Source of the DNA: UBA8529 sp964390565 | GTDB taxonomy: Bacteria; Bacteroidota; Bacteroidia; Bacteroidales; Tenuifilaceae | DNA: 64,000 nucleotides | Assembly (NCBI GenBank): GCA_964390565.1 | Contig: CAYMII010000008.1 | Location: forward strand, 1-64,000 | Direction: 5' to 3' | Part shown: positions 25,375 to 34,571 of the stretch, piece by piece | Layout of the letters: each line of letters begins with the position of its first letter | Position numbering within the stretch: position 1 is the stretch's first letter | Notes under the pieces: generated by a model | What the model saw: the letters and a program-made list of their open reading frames with translations, nothing else | The model's database searches: none | Told to the model about the DNA's origin: nothing | Translations under genes and position numbers: made by a program

Positions 25375-26916
25375 ATGGCTGAAAGACGCACAAATACTAA
25401 ATATCCTAAGCAAAACATTGCAAATTTTGAGATGGGTAAGATACCCCCACAGGCGCTTGACCTCGAAGAGGCAGTTCTTGGGGCAATTATGGTTGAAAAG
25501 GATGCCGTGATTTCCATTTTAGATGTTCTTAAACCCGAGAGCTTCTATAAGGAGAGTCACCAAACAATTTTTCGAACCATTATCGATCTATCAACCCGTC
25601 TTGAGCCTATCGATCTTCTTACTGTTTCCGAAGAGCTGCGTCGCCAAAATTTAATTGAGGAGGTTGGCGGACCAGTTTACTTGGCCCAGCTAACATCAAA
25701 GGTTGGTTCTGCTGCCCACTTGGAGTTTCATGCTAAGATTATTGCCCAAAAATACATACAGCGCGAGCTGATTCGAGTTTCTTCTGATATTCAAAATCGT
25801 GCTTTCGACGACACCATTGATGTTGACGATTTGCTCGATTATTCAGAAATGGAACTTTTCAAAGTTGCCGAAGGCAATATCAAACGTGAAACGGCACAAA
25901 TTAACGTGTTGGTGAAGCAGGCTCTTAAAAATATAGAGGAAGCAGGTAAACGCGAGGATGGCCTTAGCGGTGTTCCATCAGGATTTACCGATTTGGATCG
26001 TATGACCTCGGGCTGGCAACGCTCCGACCTGGTTATTGTTGCTGCTCGTCCATCAATGGGTAAAACAGCTTTTGTGCTTTCCATGGCTAGGCAAATGTCC
26101 GTTGATCATAAAGCCCCTGTTGCCTTTTTCTCGCTTGAGATGTCAAGTATACAGCTGGTTAACCGTTTAATTGTTGCAGAATCGGGCATAGCATCAGAAA
26201 AAATTAGGAACGGAAAACTTGATCCTCACGAGTGGACTCAACTTGTTGTGAAAATCAAAGATTTGACCGATGCTAAGATTTTTATTGATGATACTCCTGC
26301 CCTATCAATCTTCGAGTTTAGGGCAAAATGCCGTAGGTTAAAGGCTCAATATGATATAGGCATTATCGTTATCGACTATCTACAGCTGATGACTGGACCT
26401 ACTGAAACCAAAGGGAATCGTGAGCAGGAGGTTAGTACCATTTCGCGTTCGTTAAAAGCAATTGCTAAAGAGCTAAACGTTCCAATTATTGCGCTATCGC
26501 AGCTTAACCGTTCGGTTGAAACTCGTGGTGGTAACAAGCGCCCACAGCTATCGGATCTTCGTGAATCGGGTGCAATTGAGCAGGATGCCGACGTTGTAAT
26601 TTTCATTCACCGTCCTGAATACTACGGCTTTAATGAGGATGAGGAAGGGAATTCATTGTTAGGATTGGCTGAAATAATTCTTGCAAAGCATCGTAACGGT
26701 GCTGTTGGCGATATTAAGCTTCGCTTCCAAAAGGAAATGGCTCGATTCTCGGATTTGGATGACGTTGATTACTCAGGTTACCTCACAAAATCAAATGCAC
26801 CAGAAATTGCACCTGCAGTAACCTTTAAATCAAGGATGAATGAGGATGGAATTAGCGGCAATGAAGGTTTTGGCTTTGAAACGAACAGAAAACCCGATAG
26901 CGATATTCCGTTCTAA
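25375..26916 (+). CDS. dnaB: Replicative DNA helicase DnaB
   Basis: Hexameric 5'-3' helicase of the replication fork, 513 aa. N-terminal domain begins PPQALDLEEAVLGAIM. The RecA-like C-terminal domain has Walker A RPSMGKT at 225-231, a Walker B region IIVIDYLQLM and QLNRSVETR with the arginine-finger region downstream. No intein. The C-terminal 60 residues are a variable tail. Convergent with the HAD gene only seven bases away. Confidence 0.97.
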   Translation: MAERRTNTKYPKQNIANFEMGKIPPQALDLEEAVLGAIMVEKDAVISILDVLKPESFYKESHQTIFRTIIDLSTRLEPIDLLTVSEELRRQNLIEEVGGPVYLAQLTSKVGSAAHLEFHAKIIAQKYIQRELIRVSSDIQNRAFDDTIDVDDLLDYSEMELFKVAEGNIKRETAQINVLVKQALKNIEEAGKREDGLSGVPSGFTDLDRMTSGWQRSDLVIVAARPSMGKTAFVLSMARQMSVDHKAPVAFFSLEMSSIQLVNRLIVAESGIASEKIRNGKLDPHEWTQLVVKIKDLTDAKIFIDDTPALSIFEFRAKCRRLKAQYDIGIIVIDYLQLMTGPTETKGNREQEVSTISRSLKAIAKELNVPIIALSQLNRSVETRGGNKRPQLSDLRESGAIEQDADVVIFIHRPEYYGFNEDEEGNSLLGLAEIILAKHRNGAVGDIKLRFQKEMARFSDLDDVDYSGYLTKSNAPEIAPAVTFKSRMNEDGISGNEGFGFETNRKPDSDIPF

Positions 26917-26938
26917 AGATCTTTAAAGAATCTTTTTT
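26915..26938 (+). terminator. Probable terminator at the dnaB stop
   Basis: AAAGAT, loop CTTTAAAGA, ATCTTT followed by T3: a weak six-base stem beginning at the dnaB stop and running into the convergent gene's 3' end. Confidence 0.5.
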
Positions 26939-27642
26939 ATTTCAATTAAATCCTTAATCTCATGGGTTGGTTTTACCTTGTGGGGTAAACTATATCTATT
27001 AAAATAGATCTGATCTATTCCGAATTTTTTTGCTCCTACAACATCAATCTCTAAATCATCGCCAATCATAATACTCTCCTCTTTTTTGGCATTTACTGAT
27101 GATAGTGAATAACCGAATGCTTCAGGGCAAGGCTTATGATAGCCAGAGGTTTCAGAGGTAACTACTTTATCAAAGTAAGTTGCAATGTGGCATTTTTCAA
27201 GTTTTGGGAACTGAACCTCATCGAACCCATTGGTAATAATATGCAGTTTATATTTTGATTTTAGGTAATCTAATACCTCACGAGTATGGGGAACTAATGC
27301 TGTTTTTAAAGGAGAAATTCGAATAAACTCATCACTAATCTTCTTAACAACCAAAGGTTCGTTAACACCATAATCCTTCAAAGTTAAATCGAAGCGTTTA
27401 TACCTTAGAACATCCTTTTTCAGTTCACCCAATCGGTACTTCTCCCACAAATAGTCGTTATGCTTTGTGTAGGTACTAATGAATGTATTAATATCAGGGA
27501 AAACACTATCAAGGCTAAAATCAAAGAAAATATCACGAAGTGCATCAACTATGTTCTGATCAAAATCCCAAAGAGTTCGATCGAGATCAAAAAAAACATG
27601 TTTGTATACTTTGGGTTTCTTGCTAAAAAGGCCGTTGAACAT
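26923..27642 (-). CDS. HAD-superfamily phosphatase, YjjG type
   Basis: A 239-aa HAD subfamily IA hydrolase. Motif I is FFDLDRTLWDF (nucleophile Asp, residues about 18-20), motif II IITNGF, motif III lysine in YHKPCPEAF and motif IV MIGDDLEIDVVGAKKFG. YjjG-like enzymes dephosphorylate pyrimidine nucleoside monophosphates; the substrate here is not proven. Its start at MFNGLFSKKPK is poorly conserved but no downstream ATG precedes motif I. Confidence 0.87.
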   Translation of the reverse strand: MFNGLFSKKPKVYKHVFFDLDRTLWDFDQNIVDALRDIFFDFSLDSVFPDINTFISTYTKHNDYLWEKYRLGELKKDVLRYKRFDLTLKDYGVNEPLVVKKISDEFIRISPLKTALVPHTREVLDYLKSKYKLHIITNGFDEVQFPKLEKCHIATYFDKVVTSETSGYHKPCPEAFGYSLSSVNAKKEESIMIGDDLEIDVVGAKKFGIDQIYFNRYSLPHKVKPTHEIKDLIEIKKIL

Positions 27643-27977
27643 AATACAAAGACTGAGTTTGAAATGTCTAAAATAACCAAATACTATTTTGAAACGAATA
27701 TAATTGTGTAATTGTTTCGAACTTTTTTGATCAATTTTGCTTTTTCACTGTTTAATATTTCAATCCCATTGACTAATAGAACAATGGTTAAGCAAATCTT
27801 AATTGCTCTTTTATCACGTTGCTGTATTGAATTGATTTACTGACTGATAACTATTTTTCAAAAAAACTAACTCTATGATTTTATACAGATTAGACAATCA
27901 AACAACAAATGAGTTACAATCGGTTCATGTTTATTGATTAACTTTGCATCATATTCATAATTTAAAACATCTCGACG
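27643..27977. other. 335-bp gap without a gene
   Basis: Divergent AT-rich gap between the HAD phosphatase and the DEAD-box helicase. I see no open frame with coding character, tRNA or strong hairpin. It holds a loose inverted repeat (GAAACGAAT...ATTGTTTC near 27690-27718) and the helicase -7 element at 27939. Confidence 0.6.
27939..27946 (+). promoter_or_regulatory. -7 promoter element for the DEAD-box helicase
   Basis: TAACTTTG matches TAnnTTTG. A transcript starting about seven bases after it would have a leader of roughly 25 bases before the TTG start at 27978. Confidence 0.5.
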
Positions 27978-29111
27978 TTGACCTTTGAAGATTTTCATTT
28001 CCATCCTGATATTATAGGAGGTATTAAAACGATGGGGTTCGAACAGCCAACCCCTGTACAGGAGCAAGCCATCCCTAATATTATGCAAGGCAAAGATATC
28101 ATTGCCTGCGCTCAAACTGGAACAGGTAAAACTGCCGCATTCGTACTTCCCATCCTCAGCAAACTGGCATCACTGCCAATAAAGTTAAACTATATCAATA
28201 CATTGGTAATAGTTCCAACCCGCGAATTAGCAATCCAAATTGATATGCAGGTTGAAGGTTTTGCCTACTTCTCGCCAGCAAGTTCAATTGCCATTTACGG
28301 TGGCAACGATAGGGATAACTGGGATCGCCAGAGGGCTGCCATCGAAAGCGGTGTCGATTTCTTGATTGCCACTCCCGGAAGATTACTGCAGCATCTACAA
28401 ATGGGTTACGTTTCGCTCGATAGGGTTGAACATCTTATCCTCGATGAGGCTGATAGGATGCTTGACATGGGATTCAACGAGGATATCATGCAAATCGTAA
28501 AAAAACTACCTAAAAAAAGGCAAACGCTGATGTTCTCAGCAACTATGCCCAAAAACATTAGGATACTTGCGAAGCAAATTCTTAACAATCCCGTTGAAAT
28601 TTCGCTCTCCGTCTCAAAACCTGCTGAAAATGTTCTGCAGGCAGCTTATTTTGTTGAAGATCCCAAAAAACTCTCGCTTTTAACAACACTTGTTGAAGGA
28701 AAAAGCAATATCCAAAGCGCTATCGTTTTTGCATCAACAAAATCGGAGGTAAAAGATATTGAGAGAAAACTTATTAGGGATAAAGTTAGCGCTCGAGGAA
28801 TTCACTCCGATTTAGACCAATTGAAGCGCGAAGAGGTGATGCGAGATTTCAGGAACCGAAAGTTCCAGATTCTTGTCGCAACGGATATAGTTTCGAGAGG
28901 TATTGATATTGAAGATATTGATCTTGTTGTAAACTATGATGTACCTCATGATCCCGAGGATTATGTTCACCGTATAGGTAGAACAGCACGTGCTCAATCC
29001 GATGGCGTTGCGCTCACTTTTGTAAATAAAAAACAAAAGAGAGCATTTGAGATGATAGAACGCTTTATTGGTTCAGCAATTTATAAAATTCCGCTCCCTG
29101 CTGATTTATAA
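27978..29111 (+). CDS. DEAD-box ATP-dependent RNA helicase (short RhlE-like)
   Basis: A 377-aa RNA helicase. N-terminal FEDFHFHP and the Q motif (FEQPTPVQEQAIP) precede Walker A AQTGTGKT, DEAD, SAT and HRIGRTAR, all intact. The start codon is TTG 27978: an in-frame stop sits at 27963-27965 and the next ATG (28032) would remove the conserved aromatic upstream of the Q motif. It ends just after the second RecA domain, without the basic C-terminal tail of most RhlE proteins, so RNA targeting must come from the core or partners. Confidence 0.93.
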   Translation: MTFEDFHFHPDIIGGIKTMGFEQPTPVQEQAIPNIMQGKDIIACAQTGTGKTAAFVLPILSKLASLPIKLNYINTLVIVPTRELAIQIDMQVEGFAYFSPASSIAIYGGNDRDNWDRQRAAIESGVDFLIATPGRLLQHLQMGYVSLDRVEHLILDEADRMLDMGFNEDIMQIVKKLPKKRQTLMFSATMPKNIRILAKQILNNPVEISLSVSKPAENVLQAAYFVEDPKKLSLLTTLVEGKSNIQSAIVFASTKSEVKDIERKLIRDKVSARGIHSDLDQLKREEVMRDFRNRKFQILVATDIVSRGIDIEDIDLVVNYDVPHDPEDYVHRIGRTARAQSDGVALTFVNKKQKRAFEMIERFIGSAIYKIPLPADL

Positions 29112-29193
29112 CTTTTATTTGTATAGTCTATTAAATAATTATTTTTGGTATAAAAATTGTCAAATTAAGCAAAACCTAAAAAAATTAGCTATT

Positions 29194-29799
29194 ATGAAAA
29201 AACTTATCATCTTTTTTGTTATTTCACTTTCAATTAATCATGTTTCGGCACAACATTTTGGAATAAAAGGAGGATTAAACCTTGCTAAAATAAAGGCTTC
29301 TAGCGATGGCCTTAGCGTTGGGTTCGATAACGTTACTAGTTTTCATGCAGGTGTAGTTTATGATACCCCCATTTCAAGTAGTATGTTTTTTAATACTGGG
29401 GTGTTATTTTCTCAAAAAGGCTATAAAATGGCTTTTATGGGTATAACTGATTATACTGTACGTCTTAATTATATTCAAGTTCCTATAAATTTTGCTTATA
29501 AATATGAAACTGGTACAATTAAATTATTTGCTCAAGCAGGGCCATTTGTTTCGTATGCAATATCAGGGAAATCAAAAGGTACAGTGATGGACGAAAATGT
29601 TGATGGGGGTATTAAATTTGGTTCAAAAGAGGATGAACACAAAAGGTTAGACTACGGTTTAGGTATTGGTGCTGGTATTGAGTTTGATAATTTTCAACTT
29701 AGTATTGGTTACGATTTTGGACTTGCAGATATTCAAAATGCATCTGATTCAAAGACTACAACTCGCAATCTTCAGTTATCCGCTTGTTACTTTTTTTAA
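29194..29799 (+). CDS. Outer-membrane beta-barrel protein (PorT-like)
   Basis: A 201-aa protein from ATG 29194: signal peptide ending HVSAQ (about residue 20), then FGIKGGLNLAKI, the opening of Bacteroidota OMP_b-brl_2 barrels, alternating strands, and a C-terminal LQLSACYFF ending in aromatic residues as barrels do. An upstream frame extension from 29068 overlaps the helicase and lacks a signal at its N-terminus, so it was not used. Cargo or function unknown. Confidence 0.82.
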   Translation: MKKLIIFFVISLSINHVSAQHFGIKGGLNLAKIKASSDGLSVGFDNVTSFHAGVVYDTPISSSMFFNTGVLFSQKGYKMAFMGITDYTVRLNYIQVPINFAYKYETGTIKLFAQAGPFVSYAISGKSKGTVMDENVDGGIKFGSKEDEHKRLDYGLGIGAGIEFDNFQLSIGYDFGLADIQNASDSKTTTRNLQLSACYFF

Positions 29800-29809
29800 A
29801 AAACAAAGG

Positions 29810-29829
29810 GAGGAGGTTTAAACCTCCTC
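29810..29829. terminator. Palindromic terminator embedded in the rsmI stop region
   Basis: GAGGAGGTTTAAACCTCCTC is a perfect 20-bp palindrome between two convergent genes; it includes the rsmI stop codon (TAA within TTTAAA) and its last glutamate codons. Likely serves both genes, though without a clean T tract. Confidence 0.55.
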
Positions 29830-30525
29830 TTCCTCTATATCCTCAACTTCTTTTTTACCTTTTCCCTCTACAATAACAACAATTTCACCTTTAACGCCTT
29901 TCTTCTCGAAGTAACTGGCTAACTCCGTTAAGGTTCCACGTGCCGTTTCTTCATGTAATTTAGTTAGTTCTCGCGAAACGCTCGCTTTACGGTCACCTCC
30001 ATACACCTCTGATAACTGGGTTAAAAGTTTTACTAATCTAAAAGGAGACTCATAAAACACAATTGTTCTTACTTCCTCTTTTAAAGCCTCAATACGCTTA
30101 TTGCGACCTTTTTTTTGTGGAAGAAATCCTTCAAAAACAAACCTATCGCATGGTAATCCACTGGATACAAGCGCTGGAACAAAGGCGGTTGCGCCTGGAA
30201 GGCATTCAACATCAATCCCTTTCTCAACACAAGTGCGAACTAGTAAGAATCCTGGGTCGGAAATGCCGGGAGTACCAGCATCGGTAATTAATGCAACCGA
30301 CTCACCAGCCTCAATCCTTTGTGCTACTGACTCTACAGTACGATGCTCGTTGTGCATATGATGAGATTGCAGTTGTGTTGTAATCTGCAAATGCTTTAGC
30401 AAAAAACTGCTTGTTCGAGTATCCTCGGCAAGTATAAGAGAAACCTCTTTTAGTACACGAATTGCCCTTAGCGTGATATCCTCAAGGTTACCAATTGGGG
30501 TTGGAACAATATAAAGTTTACCCAT
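29818..30525 (-). CDS. rsmI: 16S rRNA (cytidine-1402-2'-O)-methyltransferase
   Basis: SAM-dependent methyltransferase of the tetrapyrrole-methylase fold that modifies C1402 of 16S rRNA. Starts GKLYIVPTPIGNLEDITLRA, with LAEDTRTS, ALITDAGTPGISDPGF and FYESPFRLVKLL, all RsmI hallmarks. 235 aa including an acidic tail (EDIEEEEV). Next gene upstream, of unknown function, is 11 bases away in the same direction. Confidence 0.96.
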   Translation of the reverse strand: MGKLYIVPTPIGNLEDITLRAIRVLKEVSLILAEDTRTSSFLLKHLQITTQLQSHHMHNEHRTVESVAQRIEAGESVALITDAGTPGISDPGFLLVRTCVEKGIDVECLPGATAFVPALVSSGLPCDRFVFEGFLPQKKGRNKRIEALKEEVRTIVFYESPFRLVKLLTQLSEVYGGDRKASVSRELTKLHEETARGTLTELASYFEKKGVKGEIVVIVEGKGKKEVEDIEEEEV

Positions 30526-30536
30526 TTTGCTTTCAA

Positions 30537-31346
30537 TTAATCGTTTAGCAGTTTCCTACGAATTAGCTCAATAAACTTATTGGCCGCCTTATTATTCTCG
30601 TTCCAGCTAAAGTTTTCTTGTATATAAATCAACGCTTCAGTGATATCAGTAAATTGGTTAACCCTGTCAATCGTCTTCTCATATTGATTGCTATCGCCAT
30701 TGAAAAGTTCTTTTATGAATAAAAACTTATCGTGAACACCTATTTCCTTCGTTAGATCTAATATAGGTTTATCCTGAAGCTGCGAAGCAACAGGCTTCTC
30801 CTTAATTTGATTTGAAAGCGATTCGGTCATCGTTTTTCGCTTTCCCTGAAACTTTTCAACCAAACTGGCAGGTTGTTCAGTCTTTAAAATTGAGAATTCA
30901 TCGGATTTAGCCTCTTTTATATCATCAAAAACTTTTTCAACATTCTCAACTATTTTGTTGTCACCAACCTTTGAAAGCCCTTTTACTGATGGGTCAAATA
31001 TCGATACCCTTTCTGAAGGCTTCGGTTTTTCTTTAGGTAATTCAGTAATTACTTCCGGTTGAACAATTGGTTTAGGTTGCTTTTCAGCCTCAACTTTAAC
31101 TACTGGTTCGGCTTTAACGACCTTCTCTTCTTTTAGTTTTGAAGGTTGTTTTGCAACTGGAGGCATTTCCTCGTTTTTCAAAAACGTGCTTTCGAAAAGA
31201 ATTAAATCATAGGCTTTGCGAATTTTATCGAGAGCCAAATCCTTATCAATATTAGAAATATTGCCATTTTCAATGGCTTTGTAAAGCAAATCCTGCGCCT
31301 CTTTTAGACGTTCGGCTGCTTGTTTAATGTTTTCTGTTATTTGCAT
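30537..31346 (-). CDS. Conserved-looking protein of unknown function with charged linker
   Basis: A 269-aa cytosolic protein from ATG 31346 (MQITENIKQAAERLKEAQ). About 1-60 is a predicted helical hairpin; about 65-190 is low-complexity, rich in Lys, Glu, Pro and Val; about 200-269 is a compact helical domain (KFLFIKELFNGDSNQYEKT, ITEALIYIQENFSW). A longer frame to 31430 would overlap the tdk start and is less likely. I know no function; the shape suggests an adaptor with two folded ends. Co-directional with rsmI. Confidence 0.6.
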   Translation of the reverse strand: MQITENIKQAAERLKEAQDLLYKAIENGNISNIDKDLALDKIRKAYDLILFESTFLKNEEMPPVAKQPSKLKEEKVVKAEPVVKVEAEKQPKPIVQPEVITELPKEKPKPSERVSIFDPSVKGLSKVGDNKIVENVEKVFDDIKEAKSDEFSILKTEQPASLVEKFQGKRKTMTESLSNQIKEKPVASQLQDKPILDLTKEIGVHDKFLFIKELFNGDSNQYEKTIDRVNQFTDITEALIYIQENFSWNENNKAANKFIELIRRKLLND

Positions 31347-31382
31347 GTTGATAAATTCTGATTCCAAAGATAAGTTTTTGCT

Positions 31383-31390
31383 TACTTTTG
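31383..31390 (+). promoter_or_regulatory. -7 promoter element for tdk
   Basis: TACTTTTG, 33 bases before the tdk ATG; lies in the 77-bp divergent gap. Confidence 0.5.
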
Positions 31391-31423
31391 TAAAACTAAC
31401 GTAAATAATTCTCTTTTTAGCAA

Positions 31424-32020
31424 ATGACATTCCAAGAAAATATAATCAAAGGAAATAAACCTAAAGGTTGGATCGAAGTGGTTTGTGGCTCAATGTTTTC
31501 GGGTAAAACTGAAGAGCTAATTCGTAGATTAAAACGCGCTAAGTTTGCAAAGCAAAGGGTGGAAATATTTAAACCTCAGATAGATACTCGCTATTCAGAG
31601 GAAGAAGTGGTTTCGCACGATGCAAACTCAATCCATTCAACACCAGTATCATCATCTGGAAATATATTTTTACTTTCATCGGATGTTGATGTAATTGGTA
31701 TCGATGAAGCACAATTCTTTGATATGGGGCTACCCGAAGTTTGTCAAAAGTTAGCAGATCAAGGTGTTCGTGTAATTGTTGCAGGTCTTGATATGGATTA
31801 CCGCGGGGTTCCATTTGGGCCAATGCCCCATTTGTTGGCTGCAGCAGAGTATGTAACTAAAGTTCATGCCATTTGTATGACATGCGGTGATTTAGCTCAG
31901 TATACTCATAGAAAATCTGAATCGGAGAAACTGGTTTTACTTGGCGAAATGGATATTTATGAACCACTTTGTCGGACTTGCTACAATAAAGCAACTAAAA
32001 AAGTTAAAAAGAGTTCATAA
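31424..32020 (+). CDS. tdk: Thymidine kinase
   Basis: Type II thymidine kinase that salvages thymidine to dTMP. Walker A GSMFSGKT at residues 22-29, DEAQFF in the middle, and a four-cysteine zinc site formed by CMTCG and CRTC. 198 aa is standard. murF-alr follows after ten bases, probably in one transcript. Confidence 0.96.
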   Translation: MTFQENIIKGNKPKGWIEVVCGSMFSGKTEELIRRLKRAKFAKQRVEIFKPQIDTRYSEEEVVSHDANSIHSTPVSSSGNIFLLSSDVDVIGIDEAQFFDMGLPEVCQKLADQGVRVIVAGLDMDYRGVPFGPMPHLLAAAEYVTKVHAICMTCGDLAQYTHRKSESEKLVLLGEMDIYEPLCRTCYNKATKKVKKSS

Positions 32021-32030
32021 ACCTTAAGAA

Positions 32031-34490
32031 ATGATATCTTACACCACCAGCGAACTATCTAACATCCTAAATGCCAAATTAATTGGCAATGAAAACAAAA
32101 CCGTTAAATCGGTTTCAATTGATAGTCGCTCAGTTGTTGGTGGTGAAAATACACTCTTTATTGCCCTTGTAGGGCAAAACCACGATGGGCATAAATATAT
32201 CAAAGAGCTTTACAATTTTCATGGTGTCAGAGCCTTTGTGATTAGCAAGTATGATGAGTCCCTATATCAATTTGCTGATGCAACATTTCTTTTGGTTGAA
32301 AACACGCTACAATCTTTACAAAAGTTTGCTTCTTACCATAGAAGTAAATTCAGTTACCCAATAATTGGCATTACAGGCAGTAATGGTAAAACCATTGTAA
32401 AAGAATGGCTTAGCCAACTTCTTTCATCCGATTATAGAGTAGTTCGAAGCCCAAAGAGCTTTAACTCGCAGGTAGGAGTTCCCCTTTCGGTTTTACAGAT
32501 GGATTCGACTTTCCAATATGGAATTTTCGAAGCAGGAATTTCTCTTCCAAACGAAATGGAGAACCTCCAACCAATCATTGCTCCCGATTATGGGATATTT
32601 ACGAATATTGGCAATGCTCATCAGGAGAATTTCTCGGACCTAAAGCAGAAAGTCAACGAGAAGCTAAAACTTTTTACAAATTGTAAAAGGTTAATCTACT
32701 GCAAAGACCATCAAATAATTGATTCAGCTATCAGCGAAAAAGGGTTCAAGAATACCCTTACATGGGGAAACTCGAGTAATGCTGATATTCAGATAAAAGA
32801 AGTTAATCCCATTGATGGTTCAACCTCGATAAAAGTATCGGTAAAAGACAAAAACTATTCTTTCATTATTCCATTTTCCGATAGCGCTTCGGTTGAGAAT
32901 GCAATGCACTGCTTCTGCCTGATGCAGTTAATTGGTGTAGAGCCAAACCTTATTTCAACTAGAATGGGACGTCTTGTTCCAATTGCAATGCGTCTTGAGC
33001 TAAAAGAGGGAATCAACAATTGTACGATTATCAATGACAGCTATAACTCCGATATCGGTTCGTTGAGCATTGCGCTTGATTTCCTTCGACAACAAAAGCA
33101 GCATTCACAAAGGATTTTAATTCTTTCAGATATACTTCAAAGTGGTCAGCTACCTAAAACGCTTTATGCTGAAGTAGCAAAACTTATTATCGAAAAGAAG
33201 GTTGATAAGCTCATTGGCATTGGAAAAAACATTAGCGAGTATTCATCGCTTTTTGCTATTGAAAAGGAGTTCTATCCAAGCACTAACGATTTCCTTGAGA
33301 GCTTCACTCGACGTCAAATTGCCAATGCAGCAATACTGCTTAAAGGGAGTAGAACTTATCACTTCGAACGGATTTCGGCAATCCTAGAACGAAAGGCACA
33401 TCGAACGGTAATGGAGGTAAACCTCAACGCGCTTGAGCATAACCTTAACTATTTCCGAAGCCTACTTAAGCCAAATGTAAAGGTAATGGCTTTGGTCAAA
33501 GCCTTTTCGTATGGCAGCGGATCGTTTGAGATTGCAAACCTTCTCCAATTTCACAGAATCGACTATCTAGGGGTTGCTTTTGCCGACGAGGGGGTTGCTC
33601 TTCGCGAAGCAGGAATTACGCTACCAATCATTGTTCTAAATCCATCATTTGGCACCTACGAGCTGATGATAGAGTACAACCTTGAACCCGAAATTTTCAA
33701 CCTTTCAGGGTTCGATGAGTTTGTAAATATACTTGAACGCTCTGGGGTCGACACCTATCCTATTCATATCAAGATAGATTCTGGAATGCATCGCCTTGGA
33801 TTTAGCCAAGAGGATATTGAAGCATTGACAGAAAGGCTTAAAAAGCATCCAACCATTAAAGTTCAAAGCATCTTCTCGCATTTAGCATCAAGCGAATATG
33901 ATGGGCATGATGATTTCACTCAAAATCAGATTGATAACTTCCTTGCAATTTATAGTCAAATTTCCCAGTCGATAGGCTATAACCCAAATCGTCATATCCT
34001 AAATTCTGCAGGAATCGAGCGTTTTCCTCATGCCCAATTTGAGATGGTTCGTTTAGGGATTGGATTATACGGCGTTAGTTCAATTGAGCAATCTAAACTG
34101 CAAAATGTGAGCACGCTGAAAACCCATGTAATTCAAGTTAAAAGGCTACAAGCCGGCGAAACAGTTGGGTATAATCGAAAAGGAAGAATAACAAAACCTT
34201 CAACCATAGTTACCATTCCAATCGGCTATGCCGATGGGCTAAACCGTAAACTCAGCAATGGAGCAGGGCACTTTTTGCTAAACGGCAAACTTGTTCCAAC
34301 CATCGGAAACATAAGTATGGATACCTGCTTGCTCGATGCAACGGGCATTGAAGTAAAAGAAGGCGATGAGGTGATTATCTTTGGAGCAAACCCAACTATT
34401 TTCGATTTAGCAAAAGCTCTTGAAACCATACCATATGAAGTACTGACATCCATTTCACGAAGGGTAAAAAGAGTTTATTTTCAAGAGTAA
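32031..34490 (+). CDS. Fused MurF ligase / alanine racemase
   Basis: An 819-aa bifunctional protein: residues about 1-440 are UDP-N-acetylmuramoyl-tripeptide:D-Ala-D-Ala ligase (MurF), with GITGSNGKT as the ATP loop; about 455-819 are a PLP alanine racemase with VKAFSYGSG carrying the PLP lysine and a HRLGF/GIGLYGVS region. It supplies D-alanine and joins the dipeptide to the muropeptide. Alanine racemase usually has VKADAYG; the F-S replacement seems usual for this fusion. The fusion is known in Bacteroidota. Works with Ddl at 54468. Confidence 0.93.
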   Translation: MISYTTSELSNILNAKLIGNENKTVKSVSIDSRSVVGGENTLFIALVGQNHDGHKYIKELYNFHGVRAFVISKYDESLYQFADATFLLVENTLQSLQKFASYHRSKFSYPIIGITGSNGKTIVKEWLSQLLSSDYRVVRSPKSFNSQVGVPLSVLQMDSTFQYGIFEAGISLPNEMENLQPIIAPDYGIFTNIGNAHQENFSDLKQKVNEKLKLFTNCKRLIYCKDHQIIDSAISEKGFKNTLTWGNSSNADIQIKEVNPIDGSTSIKVSVKDKNYSFIIPFSDSASVENAMHCFCLMQLIGVEPNLISTRMGRLVPIAMRLELKEGINNCTIINDSYNSDIGSLSIALDFLRQQKQHSQRILILSDILQSGQLPKTLYAEVAKLIIEKKVDKLIGIGKNISEYSSLFAIEKEFYPSTNDFLESFTRRQIANAAILLKGSRTYHFERISAILERKAHRTVMEVNLNALEHNLNYFRSLLKPNVKVMALVKAFSYGSGSFEIANLLQFHRIDYLGVAFADEGVALREAGITLPIIVLNPSFGTYELMIEYNLEPEIFNLSGFDEFVNILERSGVDTYPIHIKIDSGMHRLGFSQEDIEALTERLKKHPTIKVQSIFSHLASSEYDGHDDFTQNQIDNFLAIYSQISQSIGYNPNRHILNSAGIERFPHAQFEMVRLGIGLYGVSSIEQSKLQNVSTLKTHVIQVKRLQAGETVGYNRKGRITKPSTIVTIPIGYADGLNRKLSNGAGHFLLNGKLVPTIGNISMDTCLLDATGIEVKEGDEVIIFGANPTIFDLAKALETIPYEVLTSISRRVKRVYFQE

Positions 34491-34571
34491 TATATTTCAC
34501 AAATTCTGCTTTAATATTTATTTACAGAACTTTATCTATAGCAATTTGTTTATTCCTCAAACTTAAGTTTT

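Noticed and set aside
29068..29193. Longer start for the outer-membrane barrel gene
   Set aside because: It begins inside the helicase gene and buries the signal peptide; ATG 29194 leads directly into one.
31347..31430. N-terminal extension of the unknown gene at 30537
   Set aside because: It would overlap the tdk start and its promoter; the residues look untranslated. ATG 31346 is preferred.
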